Part shown: positions 27,318 through 35,318 of the stretch, piece by piece
How the letters are laid out: each line of letters opens with the position of its first letter
How positions within the stretch are numbered: the first letter of the stretch is position 1
DNA from: Chlorogloea purpurea SAG 13.99
GTDB taxonomy: Bacteria > Cyanobacteriota > Cyanobacteriia > Cyanobacteriales > Microcystaceae
Direction: 5' to 3'
Assembly (NCBI GenBank): GCA_016903695.1
Contig: JADQBB010000003.1
Coordinates: forward strand, 1-64,000
Length of the DNA: 64,000 nucleotides
Position numbers and translations under genes: made by a program
The notes under the pieces: model-generated
Database searches by the model: none
Told to the model about the DNA's origin: nothing
The model's input: only the letters and a program-made list of their open reading frames with translations

Positions 27318-29096
27318 GTGACTATGAAAAAATTATTACTAATGGGTCTGTTTATCTGCGGCTTGGTCTTGGCTGTATTCAACTTCCAAGGTTTGGCAAC
27401 GAAAGGAGAATACCAGTCAATTATTATTAACTTCAAAGATGATCTGCCTACAAGCATTTTAGATCAACAATTAACGACTATAACTGGTAAAACTTCCGAC
27501 AAAGTGGGGCTTAACAGCATTTTTTCGATTGATGACCATCTCTACACCATCAAAGGAGATAAACAGTTATTGAATCGATTGAAGAACTCGGACATTAAAA
27601 AATACGTTCAATATATCGAGCCTAATTATATATATAAAGCTTTTGAAGTGCCCAACGACCCAGACTATAGTAAACAGTGGAATCTCCGCAGCATCAATAT
27701 AGAGAGAGCTTGGGAAGAAGCTAAAGGAGACGGGAAGATAGTAGCGGTGATCGATACCGGAGTCGCCAAAGTTCCCGACCTAGCTCAGACAGAATTCGTG
27801 GAGGGGTACGACTTCGTGAACGATCGCACCGACGCGACGGACGATAACGGTCACGGTACGCACGTAGCCGGAACGATCGCCCAATCGACAAATAATAACT
27901 ACGGGGTCGCCGGGATAGCCTACAAAGCGAAAATCATGCCCCTGAAGGTGCTTTCAGGAGGGGGTGGAGGTACGGTCAGCGATATAGCCGAAGCCATCCG
28001 CTTCGCCGCCGATAATAAAGCCGACGTGATCAATATGAGTCTCGGCGGCGGCGGGGAATCGGAAGTGATGAAAGAAGCGATCGAATACGCTCATAGTAAA
28101 GGGGTGGTAATAGTAGCCGCCGCCGGTAATAGCGACGAGGACGGTTCCGCTTATCCCGCTCGTTACCCCCACGTTATCGGCGTATCTGCCCTCGATTCCG
28201 CCGGTCAAAAAGCCCCCTATTCTAACTACGGGGCCGGTGTGGATATATCCGCCCCAGGTGGCTCGGAAACGGGGAAAATCCTCCAAGAAACGATCGACCC
28301 GGCTAACGGTGAAGCCGTATTCAGCGAATTACAAGGCACAAGCATGGCGGCCCCTCACGTTGCCGGTGTAGTGGCTTTAATCCAATCGGCGGGCGTAACC
28401 GACCCGGATACGGTTTTAAACGTTTTACAGCAATCAGCCCGGAAAATCGAGGAAGATCCTTTCAATCACTATGGATCTGGGCATCTAGACGCGGCGGGAG
28501 CGGTGCAGCTCGCCCTCAGAGGTCAAGTTACCTTCCGTGATTTCTTCCGTTGGCTCCGAGATAACGGCTATTTAAACCCCCGTTTCTGGATTGACGGCGG
28601 CGCGGTGGCTTTAGTCCCGAAAATAGCGATGGTGCTAGGCTCTTATTTACTCGCCTGGTTATTGAGAAATTATTTCCCCTATCAATGGTCGGGGATGTTC
28701 CAAACCGGTTTAATATTCGGTAGTTCGGGCTTTTTCTTCCTGCGGGGTTTTTACATATTCGACTTGCCTCAATGGCCCTTCCGCTTGATGAGTAGTTCGG
28801 TAGCCGAATTAGGTACGATAGTTCAAGGTAATCCTCTCTTGAACCCTATCTTCGCCAGCGTCTTAATTCCCTTCGCCCTCATCGCCCTATTATTGGGCCA
28901 CGGTCAATTGAAGTGGTTAGCCATCGGCGTTAGTTTAGGCACGGCCGCTTGTTTGACCGTCAGCGCTATCATCGACCCCGGAATGCTATGGTTGGGAACA
29001 GATTCACTAGCTCGCGTCTTCTTGGGCGTTAACGCTATCCTCTGCCTCGTGTTAGCTTACTTCGCCACCGCCAGCGCTACTAATTCCCACGCGTGA
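27318..29096 (+). CDS. Subtilisin-like serine peptidase (S8) with multi-helix membrane tail
   Basis: A 592-residue protein. An N-terminal hydrophobic helix (about 5-27) exports it; an I9-like propeptide spans about 30-105. The S8 domain has Asp146 (VIDTGV), His179 (NGHGTHVAG) and Ser342 (GTSMAAPHVAG), with Asn271 for the oxyanion hole, so it should be active. After about residue 400, about four or five hydrophobic helices follow (AMVLGSYLLAWLLRNYF to CLVLAYFATAS), tethering the protease to a membrane with the catalytic part outside the cytoplasm. This layout is, as I recall, frequent in cyanobacteria. The substrate is unknown. Confidence 0.9.
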   Translation: MTMKKLLLMGLFICGLVLAVFNFQGLATKGEYQSIIINFKDDLPTSILDQQLTTITGKTSDKVGLNSIFSIDDHLYTIKGDKQLLNRLKNSDIKKYVQYIEPNYIYKAFEVPNDPDYSKQWNLRSINIERAWEEAKGDGKIVAVIDTGVAKVPDLAQTEFVEGYDFVNDRTDATDDNGHGTHVAGTIAQSTNNNYGVAGIAYKAKIMPLKVLSGGGGGTVSDIAEAIRFAADNKADVINMSLGGGGESEVMKEAIEYAHSKGVVIVAAAGNSDEDGSAYPARYPHVIGVSALDSAGQKAPYSNYGAGVDISAPGGSETGKILQETIDPANGEAVFSELQGTSMAAPHVAGVVALIQSAGVTDPDTVLNVLQQSARKIEEDPFNHYGSGHLDAAGAVQLALRGQVTFRDFFRWLRDNGYLNPRFWIDGGAVALVPKIAMVLGSYLLAWLLRNYFPYQWSGMFQTGLIFGSSGFFFLRGFYIFDLPQWPFRLMSSSVAELGTIVQGNPLLNPIFASVLIPFALIALLLGHGQLKWLAIGVSLGTAACLTVSAIIDPGMLWLGTDSLARVFLGVNAILCLVLAYFATASATNSHA

Positions 29097-29159
29097 AGCT
29101 ATAGAATTAGGGTTATAGTAAAAATCTGTGAATATCGATCGTATACCTGAGCGTAAAAA

Positions 29160-29396
29160 ATGCTTAATCCTTCAGTACGTCAAGAGCCTCGATACGAACC
29201 CGCAGCGGTCATTCCCCTGAAGAAAGACGCGTCGATCATCGAGTGGCTACAGAAACATAAAAGACTTATCGCCCGCGATAAAGAAGAAGCCGAAGTAGTT
29301 CTAGAAGAAGATGTGGAACTATCAGAGCTTATGGATGTCGATGATATAGGTTATGATGACGACGACGATGAGGAGTTAGTCTTAGACGAAGATTAA
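29160..29396 (+). CDS. DUF3134 family protein
   Basis: A 78-residue soluble protein. The N-terminal NPSVRQEPRYEPAAVIPL and IIEWLQKHKRLIARD blocks match the cyanobacterial DUF3134 family; the C-terminal 35 residues are very acidic with an Asp/Glu run (DDIGYDDDDDEELVLDED). Function unknown. It lies between the subtilase and mraY on the same strand, 45 bases from mraY. Confidence 0.85.
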   Translation: MLNPSVRQEPRYEPAAVIPLKKDASIIEWLQKHKRLIARDKEEAEVVLEEDVELSELMDVDDIGYDDDDDEELVLDED

Positions 29397-29441
29397 ACCC
29401 GTCGTCGCATCTCCATCAATCTAAGAATCGGCGAGACAGTT

Positions 29442-30527
29442 GTGAGTGCTAATCTATCTTCGACAACATTAAAACAGCCGACAGGATTAACTTTATTACT
29501 GCTATTAGCAGCCCTATTAATCCTGTTAGCCTTTACTTTCCAAGGCCAAATTAATCTAGTATTAATCTGGCCTTTATTATTATCTGCATTATTAACCGGT
29601 GGTTCGGGCTACGCGGTCTTACCCTTATTAAGAAATTTAAAAGCTGGACAAATTATCAGAGAAGATGGCCCCCAGGCGCACTTGAAAAAAGCTGGCACCC
29701 CCACTATGGGGGGTATATTTTTCGTACCCGTCGCCGTTATCTTGGGTTTAGTTTGGACGGAATTTAATACAGAGGTATTAGCCGTGTCTCTCCTCACCTT
29801 GGCCTATATGGGGATTGGTTGGATTGATGATTGGCAAATCTTGGTAAAAAAATCTAATAAAGGAATTAGCCCGAAAACGAAGTTAATTCTACAAATAGCG
29901 TGCGCGGTTTTATTCTGCGCTTGGATGTTATGGACTCAACCGCAAAGCATGGGCAATATCCAATTACCCGCTAAAATAATCCTCCCTTTGGGGCCTCTAT
30001 TTTGGCTATTAGCAGGGTTCGTTCTCGTAGCCGAGAGTAACGCCACTAATCTCACCGATGGTGTGGATGGATTAGCGGGGGGTACTTGTGCATTAGCATT
30101 TTTAGGTTTGGGGATTATTACCGCGCCCGATAACCCCGATTTAGGGATTTTCTGCGCTTGTTTGGCAGGCGGTTGTTTAGGCTTCGTGATCCACAATCAT
30201 AACCCGGCTAAAGTATTCATGGGTGATACAGGTTCATTAGCTTTAGGCGGTGGTTTGGCCGCAGTAGGTTTACTGAGCGGTAATCTCTGGGGTTTGTTCG
30301 TCGTCAGTCTTATTTTCTTCGTCGAGTCTCTCTCGGTTATCGCTCAAGTGAGTTATTACAAAGCCACTAAAGGCCCCGATGGTAAGGGCAAGCGTTTGTT
30401 TAAAATGGCTCCCATGCACCATCATCTAGAGTTAAGCGGTTGGGCGGAAACTCAAATTGTCGGGGCTTTTTATTTGATTAATGCTTTCTTAGCATTGCTG
30501 GCTATTTTTACCGTGGTTTTTATGTAA
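29442..30527 (+). CDS. mraY: Phospho-N-acetylmuramoyl-pentapeptide transferase
   Basis: Integral membrane enzyme that moves phospho-MurNAc-pentapeptide to undecaprenyl phosphate, making lipid I for peptidoglycan. The 361-residue product starts at GTG. The family motifs are present: KKAGTPTMGG, WIDDW (the DDxxK-like motif, near 130), NLTDGVDGLAGG, HNPAKVFMGDTGS and the HHHLELSGW motif near the C-terminus. About ten hydrophobic helices. No other dcw-cluster gene is adjacent, which is usual in cyanobacteria. Confidence 0.96.
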   Translation: MSANLSSTTLKQPTGLTLLLLLAALLILLAFTFQGQINLVLIWPLLLSALLTGGSGYAVLPLLRNLKAGQIIREDGPQAHLKKAGTPTMGGIFFVPVAVILGLVWTEFNTEVLAVSLLTLAYMGIGWIDDWQILVKKSNKGISPKTKLILQIACAVLFCAWMLWTQPQSMGNIQLPAKIILPLGPLFWLLAGFVLVAESNATNLTDGVDGLAGGTCALAFLGLGIITAPDNPDLGIFCACLAGGCLGFVIHNHNPAKVFMGDTGSLALGGGLAAVGLLSGNLWGLFVVSLIFFVESLSVIAQVSYYKATKGPDGKGKRLFKMAPMHHHLELSGWAETQIVGAFYLINAFLALLAIFTVVFM

Positions 30528-30603
30528 CTGAATTTTGTAGGATGGGTTATAAACTTATTCTCCAAAATGTTTCGGTTAAACAATAAATACTAAAGTTCTC
30601 ATA

Positions 30604-30610
30604 GGGAGGA
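30604..30610 (+). promoter_or_regulatory. Shine-Dalgarno of the 75-residue protein gene
   Basis: GGGAGGA lies 11 bases before the ATG at 30622 and supports this start over the in-frame ATG four codons later. Confidence 0.6.
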
Positions 30611-30621
30611 ATTGAAAGATA

Positions 30622-30849
30622 ATGTCTAAAATTATGACTTTTCAAGAAATGCAAAACTATTATGATGGACAATGGCTTTTGATAGCTTATACAGAACTTG
30701 ATGATAATAGGCAAATCATCTCGGGAGAAGTCTTAGCTCATTCCCCTATTCAAGAAGAAATATATAAAGCTTTAGAATCATTGCAACAGCAACCTTTAGC
30801 AATAGAATATGTGGGGAAAGTTCCAGAGGATTTAGCATTAATTCTATGA
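30622..30849 (+). CDS. Small protein paired with a retropepsin-like protein
   Basis: A 75-residue acidic soluble protein, MSKIMTFQEMQNYYDGQWLL at the start and VPEDLALIL at the end. No domain name is known to me. Its stop overlaps the start of the next gene by four bases (ATGA), so the two are translationally coupled, an arrangement usual for small protein pairs that act together (toxin-antitoxin, protease-inhibitor or protease-substrate). Its residues (GEVLAHSPIQEEIYKALESL) suggest a small alpha/beta fold. I recall similar two-gene units in several cyanobacteria, but this was not checked. Confidence 0.7.
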   Translation: MSKIMTFQEMQNYYDGQWLLIAYTELDDNRQIISGEVLAHSPIQEEIYKALESLQQQPLAIEYVGKVPEDLALIL

Positions 30850-31253
30850 GTTCCAAAAGAATTTATGCTTTACAACGTCAGGGTAATTTACTGTGGCTAA
30901 GAGTAGCCGTAGGCAGTAGTAGTTCTAATCCTCTTTTATTGCGGTTATTAGTGGACACTGGTTCAAGTTATACAGTTTTACCTACTAAAATCTTAGAAAG
31001 GCTAGGATGTAATTTAGAATTTGCTTTAAAAACAACCACTATAGTAGCGGCGGGAGGAGCGATTAAAGTGCCGATTGTAGCCGTTCCTTGGTTTAGCTGT
31101 TTAGGAGTAGAAAAAAGCGATTTTCCTGTTGTAGCTTTCAATTTACCAGAGGGTACTTTAGTTAATGGTTTATTGGATATGGATTTTCTCTGCTATACAG
31201 GGGCTATCATTGACATAGTTAAAGCAAAAATCTCTGTAATGGAAGATGTTTGA
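30846..31253 (+). CDS. Retropepsin-like aspartic protease family protein
   Basis: A 135-residue single-lobe clan AA protein: Asp37-Thr38-Gly39 in LLVDTGSSYTVLP, a following hydrophobic LERLGCNLEF, and a second motif GLLDMDFLCYTGAIID where the dimer psi-loop is expected. The catalytic Asp is intact, so a homodimeric protease is plausible. It overlaps the preceding small-protein gene by four bases. It ends 63 bases before the antiporter gene, which has its own ribosome binding site. Confidence 0.8.
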   Translation: MSSKRIYALQRQGNLLWLRVAVGSSSSNPLLLRLLVDTGSSYTVLPTKILERLGCNLEFALKTTTIVAAGGAIKVPIVAVPWFSCLGVEKSDFPVVAFNLPEGTLVNGLLDMDFLCYTGAIIDIVKAKISVMEDV

Positions 31254-31271
31254 AATTTTAATAAATTATTC

Positions 31272-31299
31272 AATGTAATAAAAATAATGTAATAAAAAT
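31272..31299. repeat. Perfect 14-base tandem duplication before the antiporter gene
   Basis: AATGTAATAAAAAT occurs twice head to tail (31272-31285 and 31286-31299) immediately before the AAGGAGG Shine-Dalgarno. It is AT-rich and could change spacing or leader structure if copy number varies. Confidence 0.85.
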
Positions 31300-31306
31300 A
31301 AGGAGG
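31300..31306 (+). promoter_or_regulatory. Shine-Dalgarno of the KefB-like antiporter
   Basis: AAGGAGG ends ten bases before the ATG at 31317, fixing the start. Confidence 0.75.
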
Positions 31307-31316
31307 CTGATCATCG

Positions 31317-33530
31317 ATGACAGAGTTAATAGCCATCTTCGCCGCGGCCGCCGTTGGGGGTGTCCTGGCATCAGTTCTATCCCAGCCGATCATTTTAGGT
31401 TATCTGGTGGCGGGCTTGATCGTGGGGCCTTTCGGATTGGGCTTCATTCACCATTACGAGGAAGTAGAAACAGTGGCCGAATTGGGAGTCACCTTTTTAC
31501 TATTCACCATCGGTGTAGAATTTTCCTTTACCGAATTGCAGAAAGTAAAAAACATCAGTCTCGGCGGCGGCGGTTTACAGATAACCCTTACCATCGGGCT
31601 GACGATTCTCGTCTCCGTGAGTCTCGGATGGGTGGATTCCATACCCCAAGGGTTATTCTTGGGAGAATTACTGTCTCTCTCCTCTACCGCGGTGGTGCTG
31701 AAAGCTCTCATGGAGCAGAATGAAACTAACACCCTTCACGGACAGGTGATGTTAGGGATTCTCATCGTACAGGATTTAGCCTTGGGTTTAATGCTGGCGG
31801 TACTGCCTGCCCTCAATCAACCGCTCGACCAAATCGGTATCGCCGTCGGTATCGCCCTCGTCAAACTGGTTTTATTCGCCCTCGGCGCGTTCGTCCTCTG
31901 GAAATGGGTTATCCCGCCCTACTTGGGTTTATTAGCCCGTACAGAAAGCAGGGAATTATTTTTATTGGGAGTGGTGGCCCTGTGTTTGGGCATCGCTCTA
32001 ATCACGGGTAAGATCGGATTGTCTACGGAAATGGGTGCTTTCGTCGCCGGTTTGATCATCTCCGAAGTGGATTACGTGGATCAAACCCTCGATTATGTGG
32101 AACCGATTCGAGACGTGTGCGCCGCCGCTTTCTTCGTCTCCATCGGGGTATTAATAAATCCAGTTTTCTTGTGGGAGAATCTGCCGGTTATCCTCGGTTT
32201 AGTGGCCCTCGTGGTCGTCGCTAAATTCCTGATTATCACCCCCATCGTCCTCCTCTTCCGCTATCCTTTAAAAACGGCTCTCATCGCCGGGTTAGGATTG
32301 GCCCAGATCGGAGAATTCTCCTTCGTACTGGCAGGGGAGGGACGGAAGTTCGGTTTGCTCTCTCCCGATGTTTATCTAATGGTATTGGGGACAACGGCTG
32401 TAACTTTGGTTATCACTCCTTTTATCCTGCGGGCCGTCCCGAAATTGTTCGAGTGGGCCGAGTCTACTGCTGGACTGAAGGAACTATTAGAAAAGGCCGA
32501 TGTTCCTTTAGAAGTGTCGGAAGAACTCCCCTTTCAAGATCATACGATCGTTTGTGGTTACGGGCGGGTAGGTAGTAATATCGTCCGCCTCCTCCGCGAG
32601 CAAGGTTATCCGGTGGTAGTATTGGAACAATCCGAGCAACAAGTGGAGAAACTGCGAGACCAGGGTATCCCCTATCTTTTCGGTAATGCGGCCAGCTTGC
32701 AATTGTTGGAAAAAGCCGGTATCGCTGGAGCCAAAGGCATCGCCGTCGCCCTACCAGACCCGGTGAGTACCCGTCTCTGCGTTAAAAGAGCTTTATCCTT
32801 GAGTCCCGATATAGACCTTGTTACCAGGGCTAACGCCGAAGAGGACATCGAAACTCTCTATCAACTGGGGGCCCAGGTGGTGGTACAGCCGGAATTCGAG
32901 GCCAGTTTAGAACTGTCGGCGCTTCTATTTAATGGCTTGGGATTGCCTCCCCTCGATATTGACGGTATACGATCGAGCCACTATCTCAATTTACGCCCCG
33001 ATCGGACTCCAGAGCAAATAGAAAAAGAGGTGCGAAGCGTCACCAGAACTATGAACAGTAAGCGCTACGCCCTCCCCCCCGATTCTACTTTAATCGGTAC
33101 GACGATCGAGAAAGCCCATATTCGTACCCTCACGGGAGTTACCGTCATCGAAATCGGGCGGGCTGACGGGGAAAGGATCGAATACCCAGATCCGCGCACG
33201 ACGATTCAGAAAGGAGATAATCTTTTATTAGTGGGCGGAGGGGACGACTTGAAGGCTTTCGATGATCTGGCTACCGGCAAGATTCCCCTACCGGCTAAAG
33301 ATGCCTCGACCGTCTGGCTGAAAGTACCGAAAAATAGCGCTTTGGTGGGCGAAAGTGTCGAGGAATCGAGTTTAGAAGTACCGGTGCAGGCGATCCGGCG
33401 CGGTGGTAAATATATCCGTTTTCCCGACGCTAAGGACAAGATCGAGAAAGGCGATCGTTTGTTATTATTCGGTAACGTGGAAACCCTAGCTCGCACTGCC
33501 CTCTCTATCTCCGCTAACTGTAAGGTTTAA
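31317..33530 (+). CDS. KefB-like monovalent cation:proton antiporter with TrkA domains
   Basis: A 737-residue CPA2-type transporter. Residues about 1-390 form 12-13 membrane helices of the Na/H-exchanger fold (TVAELGVTFLLFTIGVEFSF, SLSSTAVVLKALMEQNETNT, GLSTEMGAFVAGLIISE). The cytoplasmic part has a TrkA-N (RCK-N) nucleotide-binding domain starting HTIVCGYGRVGSNIVRLL (about 408-525) and two TrkA-C domains (about 575-650 and 663-735). Expected to exchange K+ or Na+ for protons under control of nucleotides or ions bound to the TrkA domains. Exact ion is not predictable. Converges with the beta-lactamase-fold gene 17 bases away. Confidence 0.92.
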   Translation: MTELIAIFAAAAVGGVLASVLSQPIILGYLVAGLIVGPFGLGFIHHYEEVETVAELGVTFLLFTIGVEFSFTELQKVKNISLGGGGLQITLTIGLTILVSVSLGWVDSIPQGLFLGELLSLSSTAVVLKALMEQNETNTLHGQVMLGILIVQDLALGLMLAVLPALNQPLDQIGIAVGIALVKLVLFALGAFVLWKWVIPPYLGLLARTESRELFLLGVVALCLGIALITGKIGLSTEMGAFVAGLIISEVDYVDQTLDYVEPIRDVCAAAFFVSIGVLINPVFLWENLPVILGLVALVVVAKFLIITPIVLLFRYPLKTALIAGLGLAQIGEFSFVLAGEGRKFGLLSPDVYLMVLGTTAVTLVITPFILRAVPKLFEWAESTAGLKELLEKADVPLEVSEELPFQDHTIVCGYGRVGSNIVRLLREQGYPVVVLEQSEQQVEKLRDQGIPYLFGNAASLQLLEKAGIAGAKGIAVALPDPVSTRLCVKRALSLSPDIDLVTRANAEEDIETLYQLGAQVVVQPEFEASLELSALLFNGLGLPPLDIDGIRSSHYLNLRPDRTPEQIEKEVRSVTRTMNSKRYALPPDSTLIGTTIEKAHIRTLTGVTVIEIGRADGERIEYPDPRTTIQKGDNLLLVGGGDDLKAFDDLATGKIPLPAKDASTVWLKVPKNSALVGESVEESSLEVPVQAIRRGGKYIRFPDAKDKIEKGDRLLLFGNVETLARTALSISANCKV

Positions 33531-33547
33531 TCCGTATTCAATAGTAG

Positions 33548-34489
33548 CTAATCGAAAGCTTTGACGCTCTCAGCTATCAAACCGGAAATATAGGGGATAA
33601 TTTGACGATTCTGGCTATTGTCTTTTCCTTCCGTGAAAATTACCAGAAGATAGGGCGAAGAGTCGGGTATCTCTATATAAGCCGCATCATGGCGCACCCT
33701 ACTAGTCCAACCCGCTTTAGACCATACCCCAGCGTTTTCGGGTAAGGCTGCGCCGATAAAGCCGGTGATTTGATTTTCATCCCCCGTCGTTGATAAATCT
33801 CGCCCTTGGAGATTGCGCCGTAATAAAGCCATCATTTCCTGTGACCTAGGAGAAGACACAGCGATGCCGCCGACGATAGTATGGAGTAATCTCGCTACTG
33901 CGTTGGTAGTTAACATATTGCGATTCTCCATGGATTCCCCTAGAAATATTCTCTCTCTCCCATAGGGCCCATCTCCCCAGGTTTTTTGATTGACGTTAAT
34001 AGAGTTTAATTCTTCCCACCCTAAAGCCTTAAAGTAACGATTGACGATGTTGCGCTGGTGTTTCCAAGTTTCAAAAGGCCCAGGGGGTATTTCCGGCCCG
34101 CTAGTAGTGCCAGTGAGAACATCCACCACTAAACTCGTGGCATCGTTACTAGAATCGACGAGCATATCCCGGATGGCCCGATTTAACTCCGGTGATTCCT
34201 GTATCATGTTGCTCTCTAACCACTCCAGTACAGCTACTAGATAAAATAATTTCACGATACTGGCGGGATATATCCTTTCATCTCCCCGGTGGTGAAATCC
34301 CCTCACCGGATAACGCCAGAATTCTTCCGCGGAAATAGCGCCGCCGGTATTGACTATCACGGGTCGATCGTACAAAATCCAAGTGAGGGCTATTTGCTGA
34401 CCGCTCAATGTGGTGAACTTTTCTCTCGCAGCCGATAATATTCCCGAACCTATCTGTCTTAATTGCTCATCTTCGCGGAAAAAAGCCAT
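33548..34489 (-). CDS. Class A beta-lactamase-fold serine hydrolase
   Basis: A 313-residue hydrolase. The nucleophile motif is Ser77-Ile-Val-Lys80 (YPASIVKLF), the SDN-like motif is Ser113-Ser-Asn115 and the KTG box is replaced by SKAG near 255. There is no signal peptide, unlike true periplasmic beta-lactamases, so a role in resistance is unlikely; a cytoplasmic esterase, amidase or peptidase is possible. Convergent with the antiporter gene and divergent from the NlpC/P60 gene. Confidence 0.83.
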   Translation of the reverse strand: MAFFREDEQLRQIGSGILSAAREKFTTLSGQQIALTWILYDRPVIVNTGGAISAEEFWRYPVRGFHHRGDERIYPASIVKLFYLVAVLEWLESNMIQESPELNRAIRDMLVDSSNDATSLVVDVLTGTTSGPEIPPGPFETWKHQRNIVNRYFKALGWEELNSINVNQKTWGDGPYGRERIFLGESMENRNMLTTNAVARLLHTIVGGIAVSSPRSQEMMALLRRNLQGRDLSTTGDENQITGFIGAALPENAGVWSKAGWTSRVRHDAAYIEIPDSSPYLLVIFTEGKDNSQNRQIIPYISGLIAESVKAFD

Positions 34490-34553
34490 AAAATTTGCTA
34501 ATAACTGATCTAAAATTATTTTATTCTAGGCAACAACACTTCTGCGTCGCTAT

Positions 34554-35222
34554 ATGATTGCCCATCCCGATGAGTATATTTGTTTAAAAAATCTCGATCT
34601 TTATAATTCTCCCGGTTGTACAGAATTAGCCACCCAAGCAAGGCAGGGAAGACATCTAGTAATTATCCCCTCCGAGTCCCAAGAAGGAGCGCTACGGGTG
34701 CAGCTGTGTGAAGACTGTTACTATGCTTGGTTATCTACCGATAATCTCGACGATATTCAACCGGTGGAGACCCCTTATGAGGCCCTTTATCTGTCCTTGG
34801 AAGAAATACAATCGCGTCTGCCTGGAGTCATCGCTTTTACAAAGGCGGCGATGGATATTTCTAATTATTATCTCTGGGGTGGTACTGTATCACCCCATTA
34901 CGATTGTTCTGGATTGATGCAGGCGAGTTTTTCCAGTGAGGGAATTTGGATTCCTAGAGACTCCTATCAGCAAGAGGCTTTTTGTGAGCCGATTCACGAA
35001 AAAGATTTACAGCCAGGTGATTTAATATTTTTCGGTGAAGAGAGAGTCAATCACGTCGGGTTATATCTGGGAGAGGGATATTATATTCATAGTTCCGGTA
35101 AAGAAAAGGGACGTGACGGAATCGCTATTGATATACTGTCAGATACCGGAGATGAAATCAGTCAGCACTATTTCCACAAGTTCTGGGGTTTCCGGCGAGT
35201 GACGCGCAATTATTGCGGGTAA
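34554..35222 (+). CDS. NlpC/P60 (C40) cell-wall peptidase with SH3 domain
   Basis: A 222-residue protein: an N-terminal SH3b-like domain (about 5-75) and a C40 catalytic domain (about 85-222). Catalytic Cys118 (YDCSGLMQ), His167 (VNHVGLYLG) and His179 (YIHSS) are present. The whole length matches the cyanobacterial gamma-D-glutamyl-L-diamino acid endopeptidases whose structures are known from Anabaena and Nostoc, which cut peptidoglycan stem peptides and probably recycle turnover fragments. No signal peptide is seen, in line with a cytoplasmic recycling role. Confidence 0.92.
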   Translation: MIAHPDEYICLKNLDLYNSPGCTELATQARQGRHLVIIPSESQEGALRVQLCEDCYYAWLSTDNLDDIQPVETPYEALYLSLEEIQSRLPGVIAFTKAAMDISNYYLWGGTVSPHYDCSGLMQASFSSEGIWIPRDSYQQEAFCEPIHEKDLQPGDLIFFGEERVNHVGLYLGEGYYIHSSGKEKGRDGIAIDILSDTGDEISQHYFHKFWGFRRVTRNYCG

Positions 35223-35309
35223 CTATTTAGAGATGCTGAAAAAAACCGCCGCCGCGATAATCAGCCCCAAGAAACTCAGTGGTACTAATAAACTAATCGG
35301 CTCTATCAT
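35223..35309 (-). CDS. Possible 28-residue single-helix membrane protein
   Basis: An ORF too short for ordinary callers: ATG at 35309 to TAG at 35223, preceded by AGGGGTGAG as a good ribosome binding site. The product starts MIEPISLLVP, is one hydrophobic helix with GLIIAAAVFF, and ends SISK, the size and shape of small photosystem, cytochrome b6f or NDH accessory subunits, though it is not one I can name (it is not PetG, PetL, PetN, PsbM, PsbT or PsaM by recall). It fills the 96-base gap between two plus-strand genes almost exactly. Alternatively the match is chance. Confidence 0.5.
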   Translation of the reverse strand: MIEPISLLVPLSFLGLIIAAAVFFSISK

Positions 35310-35318
35310 CTCACCCCT

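Noticed and set aside
33548..34489. Beta-lactamase resistance gene
   Set aside because: No signal peptide and the KTG box is SKAG, so an antibiotic-degrading role is unlikely even though the fold matches.
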